Made by a program: the position numbers and the translations under genes. Source: an uncultured Methanolobus sp. (GTDB taxonomy: Archaea > Halobacteriota > Methanosarcinia > Methanosarcinales > Methanosarcinaceae). From it: a DNA stretch of 64,000 bases. The notes beneath the pieces were generated by a model that did not search any database, was not told where the DNA came from, and saw only the letters and a program-made list of their open reading frames with translations. Shown in pieces: positions 47,110 through 56,025 of the stretch. Location of the stretch: contig NZ_OY763421.1 in assembly GCF_963667555.1 (NCBI RefSeq), positions 310,001 to 374,000 of the forward strand, written 5' to 3'. Each line of letters opens with the position of its first letter. The stretch's first letter is position 1.

Positions 47110-47171
47110 ATGCTAAAATGAGTATATTAGTCTTATTATAAAAAGATTACATGCTAAAATGTGTGCATTAG
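47110..47171 (-). promoter_or_regulatory. Promoter of the chemoreceptor gene with repeats flanking the TATA box
   Basis: Two 21-bp direct repeats (47110-47130 and 47151-47171, each starting ATGCTAAAATG and ending ATTAG) match at 18 positions and are 41 bp apart. Between them, CTTTTTATAATAAG on the minus strand is a good TATA box. Repeats on both sides of the TATA box are what one expects of an operator; 105-165 bp separate this from the start codon. Confidence 0.5.
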
Positions 47172-47232
47172 AATATTTTTTACATCAAAAAAGACAGTTG
47201 GCCAAAGTTATAACAGTTGTATGGTGTGATCT

Positions 47233-47291
47233 GGATATCTCTCTTATGTGCAATAAATCCCTTTAACTTGAGATTCAATTCAGAGATATCC
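47233..47291. promoter_or_regulatory. Long-loop inverted repeat in the gap before the chemoreceptor gene
   Basis: GGATATCTCT (47233-47242) and AGAGATATCC (47282-47291) are perfect 10-bp inverted arms separated by 39 bp. The 418-bp gap between the lipoprotein stop (47424) and the chemoreceptor start (47005) otherwise shows no gene. It could be a protein-binding pair or a stem; the purpose is unknown. Confidence 0.3.
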
Positions 47292-47423
47292 GGATTTTAA
47301 TGCAATTGACAGATTGTGAATGTCCCTATTAAAATATCAACAAAAAAGAAAAAAGAAAAGCGCATAAAATAATTTGATCGCCAGCAAACAAAAAAGTAGA
47401 GCGGAACATCTTCAATGTCCAAC

Positions 47424-47696
47424 TCATATCTCTTCTATTACAATATCTTCATCAAGGTCCATAGAGTTAAGCATTGCTTCAAGCTCGGCAAGATCAGATT
47501 CCAGATCCTGCATCTCTGTATCAGTGATCCCTATCATTCCCTCGCTGAGTAACTCGTCGGCAACACTGAGATTCTGACCAGCAGTGTCGCTGATATCGCT
47601 CTGTTCCTGGGTAGTGCTTTCTTTATCGGCACAGCCTGAGATGATAAGACTGAAGAGCACCACAGCAATGATAATCACGTTTCCGGTTTTAACCAT
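47424..47696 (-). CDS. Small acidic lipoprotein
   Basis: The 90-residue protein has an N-terminal hydrophobic stretch followed by the lipobox-like LIISGC (Cys at about 21), then a strongly acidic Gln/Ser/Asp/Glu-rich domain ending in LDEDIVIEEI. It would be anchored outside the membrane by lipid on the cysteine. I know no family for the rest. It lies 29 nt after the next gene upstream and probably shares its transcript. Confidence 0.65.
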   Translation of the reverse strand: MVKTGNVIIIAVVLFSLIISGCADKESTTQEQSDISDTAGQNLSVADELLSEGMIGITDTEMQDLESDLAELEAMLNSMDLDEDIVIEEI

Positions 47697-47725
47697 ACAA
47701 CCACCTATCTTTATTTCCGCTTTAC

Positions 47726-49216
47726 TCAGCTCTCAGTAACGTTTCCATCGTCAGTGTCGTCTTCGCTATCCTGTCCATCTTCCTGGGAGTCAGCTTCACC
47801 GGAATCATCGTCTTCTTCCTCATCAGATTCTTCTTCATCGTCAACTGAGTTGTCATCACTATCATCTTCCTGCTCATCCTCAGTTTCCGCTTCAAGCTCA
47901 TCCTCTGAATCTTCAGCATCATCGTCATCTACGGCTTTGTATGCCCATTCACCAGTAGTTCCTTCTGCAGTGTATGTTCCCTGACCTGCAAGCACTACTG
48001 ATCCTGTTCCTTCGGCGAAAAGGTCAATTCCGGTACCTTTTATCATTACTGTAAGTCGGCTTCCTTCAATGTGGATATCACCGGAAAGTCCGATGAATAC
48101 AAATGCACGGTTGTTGTCAGTGCTGTTACCTGTGTCTATGTTGGACTGCTCATAGTCTTCCTCGTCAACAACGATCATGGCATCGTCAGCAAGATCTTTT
48201 ATTACTATACTGACATTTTCCGCAGTAACATCGATTGTAACATTTCCTGAAATTACAACGGTTCCGTCACCGTTTGCTTCAAGTGTCCCGTCTCCGATCA
48301 GTGTGACCACGCCTTCCCTCTGCTGCTTGATCTCACCGAACATATTGCGCAGGAGTGCATTTGCTTCCGTTATTTCCTGGCCTGCCTCTGTGAAATACTG
48401 GTTTGCTTCCCTGATGTTCTCTGCATCAGTGCCTTCACCGTACATGTAAGCATATCTTGCATGTTCCTGATTTTGTTCAGCTGAAGCTATGAGTTCGTTG
48501 TACTTACCAAGCATCTCCTCAAGGTCACTGACATCCTGTCCGTTCTGTTCCATTCTGGCAATTTCACTTTCAAGACGGGTTGCCACATTCCGGGATGTCT
48601 GAATAACTGCTCCCACTTTGTTATCAATGACCTTTCCTTTTGACACTACGCGTTCCTTGCGCACATCGTTCCAGATACTTCTGATGTTCTTTGCAGACTC
48701 GGCAAGTTCCTGTCTTGTGCTTGCTTCCTCAACAGCTTCTCTTTCTTCTTCAAGAAGCTCTATGTAATCTTTATCTTCTTCCTCATCGAGGAAAGTAAGT
48801 ATGTAGTCTATAGAACTGATCAGGTATTCTTTTGTAGCATTGATAGCTTCTTCTGTATTCAGATTTGGATTCTGGGACTTGACATTGGCAAAATTAGTCT
48901 TAGCTGCCTGATAGTTGCCTGCAGCATTACCGGAGTTCATTTTTGCAATTTCAACTCTCTTAGTTGTTGCATTCTCTGTCTCATTGACCCTTATCCTGTC
49001 TTTGACCATTGCTTTTACAGTACTTTCAGAATCATCACTGCTGTCATCATCAGAATCATCAGTAGCTTTTACATTGGCATTGTTCGTCTTCAGTTCTTTG
49101 TTTGAGTGTTCATTTGCATTTTCCGATGCTGCCATTGCACTCATCGGTACGATGCTGATCAGCATCATCATTATTGCAAAAATAGTAATTATGCGCATTC
49201 CATTTTTTGTATTCAT
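47726..49216 (-). CDS. Secreted protein with helical domain, beta domain and very acidic tail
   Basis: I do not recognise a named family. The 496-residue protein has a signal peptide (about 1-29, ending MSAMAA), a helical part (about 60-290) rich in Glu, Arg and Asn, a repetitive beta-like part with alternating patterns such as GDGTVVISGNVTIDV and GSVVLAGQGTYTAEG (about 300-425), and a tail of about 65 residues (430-496) made almost only of Asp, Glu and Ser. The tail could bind cations such as calcium or interact with a charged surface. The lipoprotein behind it is also acidic and probably cotranscribed. Confidence 0.65.
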   Translation of the reverse strand: MNTKNGMRIITIFAIMMMLISIVPMSAMAASENANEHSNKELKTNNANVKATDDSDDDSSDDSESTVKAMVKDRIRVNETENATTKRVEIAKMNSGNAAGNYQAAKTNFANVKSQNPNLNTEEAINATKEYLISSIDYILTFLDEEEDKDYIELLEEEREAVEEASTRQELAESAKNIRSIWNDVRKERVVSKGKVIDNKVGAVIQTSRNVATRLESEIARMEQNGQDVSDLEEMLGKYNELIASAEQNQEHARYAYMYGEGTDAENIREANQYFTEAGQEITEANALLRNMFGEIKQQREGVVTLIGDGTLEANGDGTVVISGNVTIDVTAENVSIVIKDLADDAMIVVDEEDYEQSNIDTGNSTDNNRAFVFIGLSGDIHIEGSRLTVMIKGTGIDLFAEGTGSVVLAGQGTYTAEGTTGEWAYKAVDDDDAEDSEDELEAETEDEQEDDSDDNSVDDEEESDEEEDDDSGEADSQEDGQDSEDDTDDGNVTES

Positions 49217-49313
49217 AGAGTTCTCTCCAGTTCTCTTGAAAATATTATTGTTATTGATGTTATACGTATGAATTTAGGTTTTTAATATATAAATAGTAAT
49301 GAATGTAATGTAT

Positions 49314-49349
49314 AAATGGGATATATCCCGGTAAAGGATTATCCCATTT
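49314..49349. promoter_or_regulatory. Nested inverted repeats between two secreted-protein genes
   Basis: The palindrome GGGATATATCCC (49318-49329) overlaps a longer pair, AAATGGGAT (49314-49322) with ATCCCATTT (49341-49349). The two foldings exclude each other. The site lies 100-130 bp upstream of the 496-residue secreted protein, close to a TATA-like TTTATATATT (minus strand, about 49284-49293), and so could be an operator or the terminator of the gene upstream. Confidence 0.35.
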
Positions 49350-49398
49350 ATTTCTCCCTTTCTGCTTTCGTTTTCATTTTCGTTTTTTATATCATGCT

Positions 49399-49761
49399 TT
49401 ACTCTTCAGTGCATGATCCGTCTCTGGAGCGAGCCATATCCCCGTTGCCTGCTCCCTGACCATTTCCTGCTCCCTTTGGACCAGTTCCATCACAGATCCC
49501 ATCATTTGGACAGTTGTCACAGATTCCGTCTCCATCTTCATCTACAAAGTTGTCACAGGTCCCATCACCATTGAATGCAACTTCAGTTGCTGTGATGTCA
49601 GCGTTAACTCCTGCTCTGGTTTGTTTCATCGGTGCGAAATCAGGGGCATTGGTAAGATCCTGGTCTCTGTCTCTCTGCTGGTCTGCTGCCATAGCAGATA
49701 CTGCAAACAAGCTGAACAGCACAAGAGCTGCAGCAATAAGTGAAAGTTTTCTTGTGTTCAT
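49399..49761 (-). CDS. Small secreted protein with Asp-rich calcium-binding-like loop
   Basis: The 120-residue protein has a signal peptide (about 1-25, ending VSAMAA) and a C-terminal part with the sequence NFVDEDGDGICDNCPNDG: a DxDxDG loop with closely placed cysteines, as in thrombospondin type 3 or EF-hand-like calcium sites. A Gly/Asn-rich stretch (GAGNGQGAGNGD) follows. It should be extracellular; a role in calcium binding is likely but the partner is unknown. A second, weaker site ahead of it (FNGDGTCDNF) is of the same kind. Confidence 0.65.
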   Translation of the reverse strand: MNTRKLSLIAAALVLFSLFAVSAMAADQQRDRDQDLTNAPDFAPMKQTRAGVNADITATEVAFNGDGTCDNFVDEDGDGICDNCPNDGICDGTGPKGAGNGQGAGNGDMARSRDGSCTEE

Positions 49762-49808
49762 TTCAATTCTCCCTCTATTTTATTTTGAATTTATTCTTTT
49801 TTTGACCA

Positions 49809-49899
49809 TGCAAGTGCAAGCCTGACATTGCCACGGTGGTATAAATTTGTGGGTGACATTGTTTCATCTTGGTAGTATAGGTTTCAACCTGCACTTGCA
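49809..49899. promoter_or_regulatory. Inverted repeat pair enclosing a TATA box in a divergent promoter region
   Basis: TGCAAGTGCA (49809-49818) and TGCACTTGCA (49890-49899) are perfect inverted copies. Between them, TGACATTG occurs twice in direct orientation (49823-49830 and 49854-49861), and AAATTTATACC on the minus strand (49838-49848) is a likely TATA box for the small secreted protein. This resembles a complex operator. The divergent membrane-bound regulator gene begins about 175 bp to the right and is a candidate binder, which is inference only. Confidence 0.45.
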
Positions 49900-50075
49900 A
49901 TTTCACCATTGGCAGAACGAAATATAAGCATACTTTACTTCACGGATACTTTATGAATGCTTCAATGTTGAATAAAGGCTTATAACAGTTTATTTTACTT
50001 GATAATACTTTATCATGCTTTAGATTGGCATTAGAAGTAACTATTATATGGGTGTACTATGTAAATATACATCCT

Positions 50076-50939
50076 GTGTTGAACAAAAAAATAATCCTAC
50101 TTTGCCTGAGTCTTATTTTACTTGCAGCTTCTGGCTTTCCGGCATCAGCCCAGGAGGCAACAATACATGGTGCTGTATATGAATGGGATTCATTTGATCC
50201 TCTTGAGCATGTAATTGTAGAGATCAATTCAACACCTTCCCAGTCAATGCTTGCAAATTATGGTATCTACTCCTTTAATCTTGACCCCGGAACCTACCTG
50301 ATATCTGCAAGTTATTACAGTGAAAATGAACTGGCAGCATATACTGAAGAAGAGATCACCATTACAGATGATGGTGATTATGTGCTGGATCTTATCCTGT
50401 TTCCAGTGTATTATGATGATCCATTGCTCAATGAGAGCGATTTTGCGGAACTTGATGATATCGCCAGCTTTTCTGGATCCGATGACGAAGGCTCTTCCTC
50501 CGTTCTATCAGGAAGCTCAGTTGCAATAATTATTGTCTTTTTGATCCTCATCCTTGCCGGCACAGTCATAGTTGTAAAACAAAAGAAAGGAGTTCCAACA
50601 CCAGAAAATACTTCATATGATGATAATTCAGGTGAATATATTCCAGGTAATGTGATTGGTGGTTTGAGTTACCTGCCTGATGATCTGCGTGAGGTTGTTT
50701 CTATCATTGCTAAAAATGATGGCAGAATTACACAAAAGGATCTTCGCGCAAGAGTCAGGCATTCCGAAGCCAAGGTCAGTCTTATGGTCTCTGATCTTGA
50801 AAGCAGGGGAATTGTACGTAAATTCAAAAAAGGTCGTGGCAACATTATCATTCTTAAAGAACCGGAGTCTGCGAACGACGTGGAGTCCGGATCAGAAGTA
50901 TCAGATCCATCAAATACCATTCATGATAATGGCAAATGA
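50076..50939 (+). CDS. Membrane-anchored winged-helix transcription regulator with exterior sensor domain
   Basis: The protein has a signal-like helix (LLCLSLILLAASGFPASA), an extracellular beta-sandwich of about 110 residues like carboxypeptidase regulatory domains (ATIHGAVYEWDSFDPLEHVIV...LDPGTYLISASYY), a Ser-rich linker, a second membrane helix (VAIIIVFLILILAGTVIVV), and a cytoplasmic C-terminal winged helix (LPDDLREVVSIIAKNDGRITQKDLRARV...SLMVSDLESRGIVRKFKKGRGN). It thus could carry an outside signal straight to DNA. The start is uncertain: GTG at 50076 or TTG at 50079 give the best signal sequence, and a TTG at 50025 would lengthen it by 17 residues. No kinase or regulator partner adjoins it. 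Confidence 0.7.
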   Translation: MLNKKIILLCLSLILLAASGFPASAQEATIHGAVYEWDSFDPLEHVIVEINSTPSQSMLANYGIYSFNLDPGTYLISASYYSENELAAYTEEEITITDDGDYVLDLILFPVYYDDPLLNESDFAELDDIASFSGSDDEGSSSVLSGSSVAIIIVFLILILAGTVIVVKQKKGVPTPENTSYDDNSGEYIPGNVIGGLSYLPDDLREVVSIIAKNDGRITQKDLRARVRHSEAKVSLMVSDLESRGIVRKFKKGRGNIIILKEPESANDVESGSEVSDPSNTIHDNGK

Positions 50940-51038
50940 TGAAAAGCTAAACCAAAACGTATAACTGTATTTAATGAGTATGAATGAAAGCATTCAGAAT
51001 AGTTCTATTTATGTATTTATGAGATTATGAGGGTATAC

Positions 51039-51548
51039 ATGCGAGTTTCCATGGATATTGAGTTAAAAGATATTCCCGGGCAGTTGCTTTTAGCTTTGAG
51101 ACCGGTTTCCGAGCTTAAAGGTAATTTGATTTCAGTGGTTCACCACCACGAAAAGAGAACTCCCCGCGGAACCATTCCGGTTCAGCTGGTCTTTGAGATA
51201 AAACCGGACAAGCTTAATGATATTGTTTCAAGCCTTGAAGAGAGTGGCATCGGTATCGTACGCATTGATGAGAAGAGGTTTTTTGAGCATGGTGCAGTTC
51301 TGCTTATAGGACACATAGTCCACACTGACATACAGGATACCATAGATACCATTGACAAGACAGGCTATGCAGAAGTTGTTGACCTTAACCTTTCAATGCC
51401 AAAGATAAACATGGCATCTTCCGCTTCCTTAAAGATAGATGCTGTCAGCAAAGAGCACATGGAATCAGCTATTGCTCTTTTAAAGGAGATAGCAAAAAAG
51501 AAGGACCTGCTGGTAATTGAACCAATAAAAAGTCTGGGGGTAGCCTGA
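51039..51548 (+). CDS. ACT-domain-like regulatory protein coupled to homoserine dehydrogenase
   Basis: The 169-residue protein begins best at 51039 (MRVSMDIELKDIPGQ), with GAGGG 5 nt upstream. It has the ACT-like pattern of amino-acid-binding regulators: beta strand MDIELKDIPGQLLLALRPVSELKGNLISVVHHHE, then a second half from HIVHTDIQDTIDTIDKTGYAEVV. Its stop overlaps the start of homoserine dehydrogenase by 1 nt (TGATG). This pairing recurs in methanogens and suggests that it adjusts the dehydrogenase to threonine or methionine levels; the ligand is not shown. Confidence 0.8.
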   Translation: MRVSMDIELKDIPGQLLLALRPVSELKGNLISVVHHHEKRTPRGTIPVQLVFEIKPDKLNDIVSSLEESGIGIVRIDEKRFFEHGAVLLIGHIVHTDIQDTIDTIDKTGYAEVVDLNLSMPKINMASSASLKIDAVSKEHMESAIALLKEIAKKKDLLVIEPIKSLGVA

Positions 51549-52543
51549 TGAAAACGATCCGTGTATCTGTTATTGGTTTTGGTGCTGTAGGTCAGGGTGT
51601 TGCCAGGGTACTTATCGACAAAAAAGAGTACCTTCAAAATATGGGACTTGATTTCAAGGTAGTTGCTGTCGCTGATTCAAGAACAGCAGCAATCGATGCG
51701 AACGGTGTTGACCTTGATGCAGTGCTTGCCAGAAAACAAAGCGAAGGTGTCGTAGGTTCTGAGAAGCTCAGCGGTCTTGAAATTATTGAAACTATCGACC
51801 ATGATCTTGTAATTGAGACCACGCCTACCAATATAGTAACAGGCGGTGTGGGTCTTGTGAACATGCTTGCAGCCTTTAAGCATGGAAGAGATGTTGTCAC
51901 CTCAAATAAAGGTCCTCTCGCAATGAAATATGGTGAGCTTATTGAAGCTTCAAAGGCCGGAGGTTCACATTTCAGGTTCGAGGCAACAGTTGGCGGTGCA
52001 ATGCCGGTCCTTAACCTTGCAAACGATGTGCTTGCGGGAAATACCATCACCAATGTTGAAGGTATCTTTAACGGAACCTGTAATTATATCCTTACCCGTA
52101 TGATGGAGGAGCATGCTCCTTATGAGCAGATGCTTGCAGAAGCCCAGGAACTCGGCTATGCTGAAACCGATCCAACTTACGATGTTGAAGGAATTGACAC
52201 TGCATGTAAACTTGTGATTCTTGCAAACTGTGTGTTTGGCATGAATGCAACACATGAGGATGTGACCATTACCGGAATTACAAAGATCACTCCTGAAGCA
52301 TTGCTTCTGGCTCAGAACGAGGGTTATGTCATCAAACTTATCGGAGAGGTCAACGACAGCAGGATCAATGTCGCACCAAAGCTTGTGCCAATAGATCATC
52401 CGCTTGCCGTTGGTGGTTCCCTTAATGTGGCTTCGGTCCAGACCGACCTTTCAGGTCCGATCACTGTAACAGGACGTGGTGCCGGTTCCATAGAGACCGC
52501 AAGCGCAATCCTCAGTGATATGATCTCCATTTACAGAGACTAA
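51548..52543 (+). CDS. hom: Homoserine dehydrogenase
   Basis: The 331-residue enzyme reduces aspartate semialdehyde to homoserine, the branch point to threonine and methionine. The N-terminal [13 protein letters not shown] is the dinucleotide-binding loop; [32 protein letters not shown] and the catalytic segment [20 protein letters not shown] are all present. There is no own C-terminal ACT domain, which fits the separate ACT protein translated just ahead of it. Length is typical of the short archaeal form. Confidence 0.95.
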   Translation: MKTIRVSVIGFGAVGQGVARVLIDKKEYLQNMGLDFKVVAVADSRTAAIDANGVDLDAVLARKQSEGVVGSEKLSGLEIIETIDHDLVIETTPTNIVTGGVGLVNMLAAFKHGRDVVTSNKGPLAMKYGELIEASKAGGSHFRFEATVGGAMPVLNLANDVLAGNTITNVEGIFNGTCNYILTRMMEEHAPYEQMLAEAQELGYAETDPTYDVEGIDTACKLVILANCVFGMNATHEDVTITGITKITPEALLLAQNEGYVIKLIGEVNDSRINVAPKLVPIDHPLAVGGSLNVASVQTDLSGPITVTGRGAGSIETASAILSDMISIYRD

Positions 52544-52571
52544 TCAGCATCCATATTACAAGGGTGTATCA

Positions 52572-54263
52572 ATGACAAGTTTCAAAGAATTTGCCAGGGC
52601 ATGCAAGGTTATCGAAGGAACTCCCGGTTCTCTTGATATGACTGCTCTGGTTGCGGAACTACTTGAAAAGGTAACTCCTGAAGAGCTTCCTGTTGTAACT
52701 CATTTTATAATGGGTGAGATTTTCCCTGCCTGGAGCAGTGAGGAAATAGGAGTCGGTGCAGGTATTCTCTATAGTGCCCTTGCAAAATCAGCAGGACTTT
52801 CAGTTAATGATATCAAGGAACTGGTAAGGGAAACCGGTGACATCGGTGAAACTGCGGTAAAAGCACTGAAAAAAGTATCAACCGGTCAGGCTACTTTTTC
52901 CTCATTTTTGGAAGATAACTCCGACCTGTCAATTCTTGAGGTTTTTGAGAGATTCCGGGCCATATCAAGAACATCCGGCAAAGGTTCCCAGACATCCAAG
53001 ATGAAGAACCTTCAGTATCTTTTCAACTCTGCATCTTCCGAAGAAGTAGGCTACATAGCTCGTATTTCTGTGGAGGAACTGAGGATCGGCGTAGGTGAGG
53101 GAATCGTTCGTGATGCCATCTCAAAGGCTTTTGATGTTCCGTCCGAAGAGATCGAAAGGGCTTTTATGCTTACAAACGACCTCGGCCTTGTGGCAGTGAC
53201 AGCAAGAGAGGGCGGCAGGGATGCAGTTCTGTCTCTTGGACTTGAACTTAATCGTCCTATTCGCATGATGCTGGCACAGGTAACTCCTGATTTTGAAGTC
53301 GCACTCTCTGAACTTGGAACCGCAGCGGTTGAATGGAAATTCGACGGTGCCAGGGTGCAGATACATAAAGAAGGTGACAATATCACACTTTTCTCCCGAA
53401 GGCTTGAGAACATTACTGAATCTCTGCCTGATATTGTGGAAGCTGTAAGGGAAAATATCGATGCCGAGTCTGCTATACTTGACGGCGAGGCAGTTGCAAT
53501 TGATGAGAACGGCAGGCCAAGAGCATTCCAGGATATACTGAAACGTTTCAGGAGAAAGTACGATGTACAGTCAACTGCACGTGAGATCCCTCTTATACTG
53601 AATCTTTTTGATATAATGTACCTTAACGGCGAGGAATTGCTTGACCTTCCTCTTGTACAGAGGAGAGCAAAACTTGAAGGTTGTGTCAGGTCAGGAGACA
53701 AAATTAAGGTTGACACCCAGTTTGTTACAGATGATCTTGACAGGATAATGGAGATCTACAACGAAGCTCTGAAAGCCGGTCATGAAGGTGTCATGATCAA
53801 GAATCCTGAGTCTCCTTATTCTCCTGGAAAGCGGGGTAAGAACTGGCTTAAGAAAAAGCCGGTAATGGAGACACTGGACCTTGTGGTCATCGGAGCAGAA
53901 TGGGGATACGGAAGACGTACAAGTTTCCTTGGTTCCTATGCACTTGCGTGCCATGACCCTGACACTGGTCGTTTCCTGCCTGTAGGTCGTGTAGCAACTG
54001 GTTTTTCCGATGAGCAGCTTGCGGAGCTTACAGAGCTATTTTCCGACCTTATTGTAACCGAATCCGGCACAGAGGTTGAGATCAAGCCGGAAGTAATATT
54101 TGAGGTTGCCTTTGAGGAGATCCAGAAAAGTGTCAATTACGAGTCAGGTTATGCACTACGTTTCCCAAGGCTTGTCAATGTAAGGTCTGATAAATCCATT
54201 GAAGATGTGGAAACAATAGGCCGCCTTGAAGAGATGTATCTTGTGCAGCGTGAAAGGAACTGA
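52572..54263 (+). CDS. lig: ATP-dependent DNA ligase
   Basis: This 563-residue ligase seals nicks in DNA using ATP during replication and repair. It has an N-terminal DNA-binding domain (about 1-220), the adenylation motif [13 protein letters not shown] with the nucleotide-binding Lys256, motif III-like LDGEAVAI, motif [14 protein letters not shown], and [13 protein letters not shown] into the OB-fold domain. The order and length match the archaeal family. It follows hom by 28 nt and may be cotranscribed. Confidence 0.95.
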   Translation: MTSFKEFARACKVIEGTPGSLDMTALVAELLEKVTPEELPVVTHFIMGEIFPAWSSEEIGVGAGILYSALAKSAGLSVNDIKELVRETGDIGETAVKALKKVSTGQATFSSFLEDNSDLSILEVFERFRAISRTSGKGSQTSKMKNLQYLFNSASSEEVGYIARISVEELRIGVGEGIVRDAISKAFDVPSEEIERAFMLTNDLGLVAVTAREGGRDAVLSLGLELNRPIRMMLAQVTPDFEVALSELGTAAVEWKFDGARVQIHKEGDNITLFSRRLENITESLPDIVEAVRENIDAESAILDGEAVAIDENGRPRAFQDILKRFRRKYDVQSTAREIPLILNLFDIMYLNGEELLDLPLVQRRAKLEGCVRSGDKIKVDTQFVTDDLDRIMEIYNEALKAGHEGVMIKNPESPYSPGKRGKNWLKKKPVMETLDLVVIGAEWGYGRRTSFLGSYALACHDPDTGRFLPVGRVATGFSDEQLAELTELFSDLIVTESGTEVEIKPEVIFEVAFEEIQKSVNYESGYALRFPRLVNVRSDKSIEDVETIGRLEEMYLVQRERN

Positions 54264-54291
54264 ATATCAATTGAATATCGACTTTATATTC
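54262..54291 (+). promoter_or_regulatory. Direct repeats next to the TATA box of the cupredoxin-like gene
   Basis: GAATATC occurs at 54262-54268 and 54273-54279, 11 bp apart and so on the same face of the helix, just before CTTTATATTC (54282-54291), a likely TATA box. A regulator bound here could steer the general transcription factors. The start codon lies 66 nt further on. Confidence 0.4.
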
Positions 54292-54356
54292 GTTCACCAC
54301 GCTTTCTTTTTTGTTCACTCAAAAGTGTTATTAGGCAATAGCAATTTTTCTCAAAT

Positions 54357-54743
54357 ATGAGAATCAGAAGTCTTGCGTTCCTTATTTTATCAATATCAAT
54401 TTTAGGTCTGGCATTTTCAGGTTGCGTTGATGAAAATTCAACAGATGCCACAGCAGAAAATATATCCGAACAGGTTGTGGATGCCGATACCATAGTCTAT
54501 ATTCAGGAATATGCTTTCCATCCGGATTATACAACAATCTCACCCGGCGATACTGTCATGTGGGTAAACAATGATTCTGTGGCATTTATCATAAAAGGCA
54601 CTCTGGTTGGCGGTGGAAGTTACCAGTCCCCTACACTCAGGAAAGGCGATACATTCACATACACATTTGAAAACAAGGGCACATACAAGTATGAGCTTGT
54701 AACTCATCCATGGACCGATGGTGGATTCATAGTTGTTGAGTGA
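54357..54743 (+). CDS. Cupredoxin-fold lipoprotein lacking copper ligands
   Basis: The 128-residue protein has a lipobox (LAFSGC, Cys at about 23) and a cupredoxin-like domain: YAFHPDYTTISPGDTVMWVNND, then TFTYTFENKGTYKYELVTHPWTDGGFIVVE. In copper-binding relatives the strand after WVNND carries a His, and the second segment carries Cys-x-x-His; here the first position reads SVAFIIKG and the second YELVTHP, so the first His and the Cys are replaced. A type 1 copper site is therefore unlikely. It may bind another ligand or serve as a structural surface protein. The lipid anchor is inferred from the motif. Confidence 0.8.
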   Translation: MRIRSLAFLILSISILGLAFSGCVDENSTDATAENISEQVVDADTIVYIQEYAFHPDYTTISPGDTVMWVNNDSVAFIIKGTLVGGGSYQSPTLRKGDTFTYTFENKGTYKYELVTHPWTDGGFIVVE

Positions 54744-54762
54744 TCAGAGAATCTGCAACAAT

Positions 54763-56004
54763 ATGATCTCTTTAAATCAAATGGCCCACCAGAAATCCAA
54801 AAAATTGTCTGATAAAAGCGATAAACTGGACCCTGCACTGTATATCCTCTCCCTGTCCAAACTGTTCAAGGATATGGGGACAGGAATGCTGGCATTCCTG
54901 CTCCCGCTTTACATCGTTGGAATGGACAGTGATATCTTCTCAGGTACTCCTATAGTTTTCAGGGCTGGACTAATAGCCACAGTTTTCGGTCTGTCAAATG
55001 CTCTGTCGCAGCCGTTCCTCGGTCGTCTGTCTGACAGTCTGAACAGAAGGAAGCCTTTCGTGGTAATAGGGATGGCAGGTTTCACCCTGATATCCTTTAT
55101 CTATGCAAATACCAGTAATTTTGACTATCTGTTATTTTTGAGAATTATACAGGGAATCACTGTCGGTGCCACTGTTCCTGCTGTGGTTGCCATGGTAACT
55201 CACCTTTCATCAAAGAGTACCAGGGGAATTGCGATAGGTATCTATTCCACGGTCAGAGGATTTGGATTCGGTATGGGGTCAATTGCAGGTGGTGTAATTG
55301 CCAGTTATTTTGGCTATGTAACTGCATTTTATGTATGTGCGCTGCTAGGTCTTGCAAGTTTTATACTGATATCGTTCTTTGTATCCGAGACACATAACGG
55401 ACAGTCTTCATCCACGTCATCGCAGGAGCCTGTGAAAGGTTTCCAGTTCACGATTCTTTCCATTGCGATGTTCATGATGATGACAGGTATCATGATAATA
55501 TTCGCCTTTCTGCCGGAGTACGAGTCAAGATTTGCAACCAGTGAGGTCTCCCTGAGTATAGCCGTATCCGCTTATGTTATAGTAAGGGTGCTGTTCCAGA
55601 CTCCCATGGGTATGATTTCTGATAAACTCGGAAGAAAGAAGATAATTGCAATGGGATTGTTGCTTAACATTCCAGTGGTTATCGGTCTGGGATATGTGGA
55701 AAACGTAGATCAGCTGATAATTCTGCGCGCGATACAGGGAATATCCATGGCAGCGGTTGAAACACCTGTAATGGCGCTGGCGGTTGACCTTGCAGGAATA
55801 GCAGTCAGTTCAAAAGTAAGTACCATCACAGCCTCACAGGCTGCGGGAATGGCGCTTGGACCCATAATGGGAGGCATCCTTGCCGGTTATATCTCGTTTG
55901 TATTACCCTTCTATATCTGTGCTGTAATGTTGTTGTTCTCACTCTTGCTTGTAATTGTAGGTATAAAGGAACCTTCAGAATCAGATTCCAGCACAGCAGG
56001 TTGA
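54763..56004 (+). CDS. Major facilitator superfamily transporter
   Basis: The protein has about 12 membrane helices with the central hydrophilic loop near residues 205-220. The loop between helices 2 and 3 carries the MFS motif as GRLSDSLNRRKPFV, and its repeat in the second half is GMISDKLGRKKIIAMG. These features are typical of proton-coupled drug-efflux or sugar-type carriers; the substrate cannot be read from the sequence. ATG at 54763 and ATG at 54781 are both possible; a TTG at 54733 would overlap the preceding gene. Confidence 0.82.
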   Translation: MISLNQMAHQKSKKLSDKSDKLDPALYILSLSKLFKDMGTGMLAFLLPLYIVGMDSDIFSGTPIVFRAGLIATVFGLSNALSQPFLGRLSDSLNRRKPFVVIGMAGFTLISFIYANTSNFDYLLFLRIIQGITVGATVPAVVAMVTHLSSKSTRGIAIGIYSTVRGFGFGMGSIAGGVIASYFGYVTAFYVCALLGLASFILISFFVSETHNGQSSSTSSQEPVKGFQFTILSIAMFMMMTGIMIIFAFLPEYESRFATSEVSLSIAVSAYVIVRVLFQTPMGMISDKLGRKKIIAMGLLLNIPVVIGLGYVENVDQLIILRAIQGISMAAVETPVMALAVDLAGIAVSSKVSTITASQAAGMALGPIMGGILAGYISFVLPFYICAVMLLFSLLLVIVGIKEPSESDSSTAG

Positions 56005-56025
56005 TCCTGATTTTTGCAAAATGAG

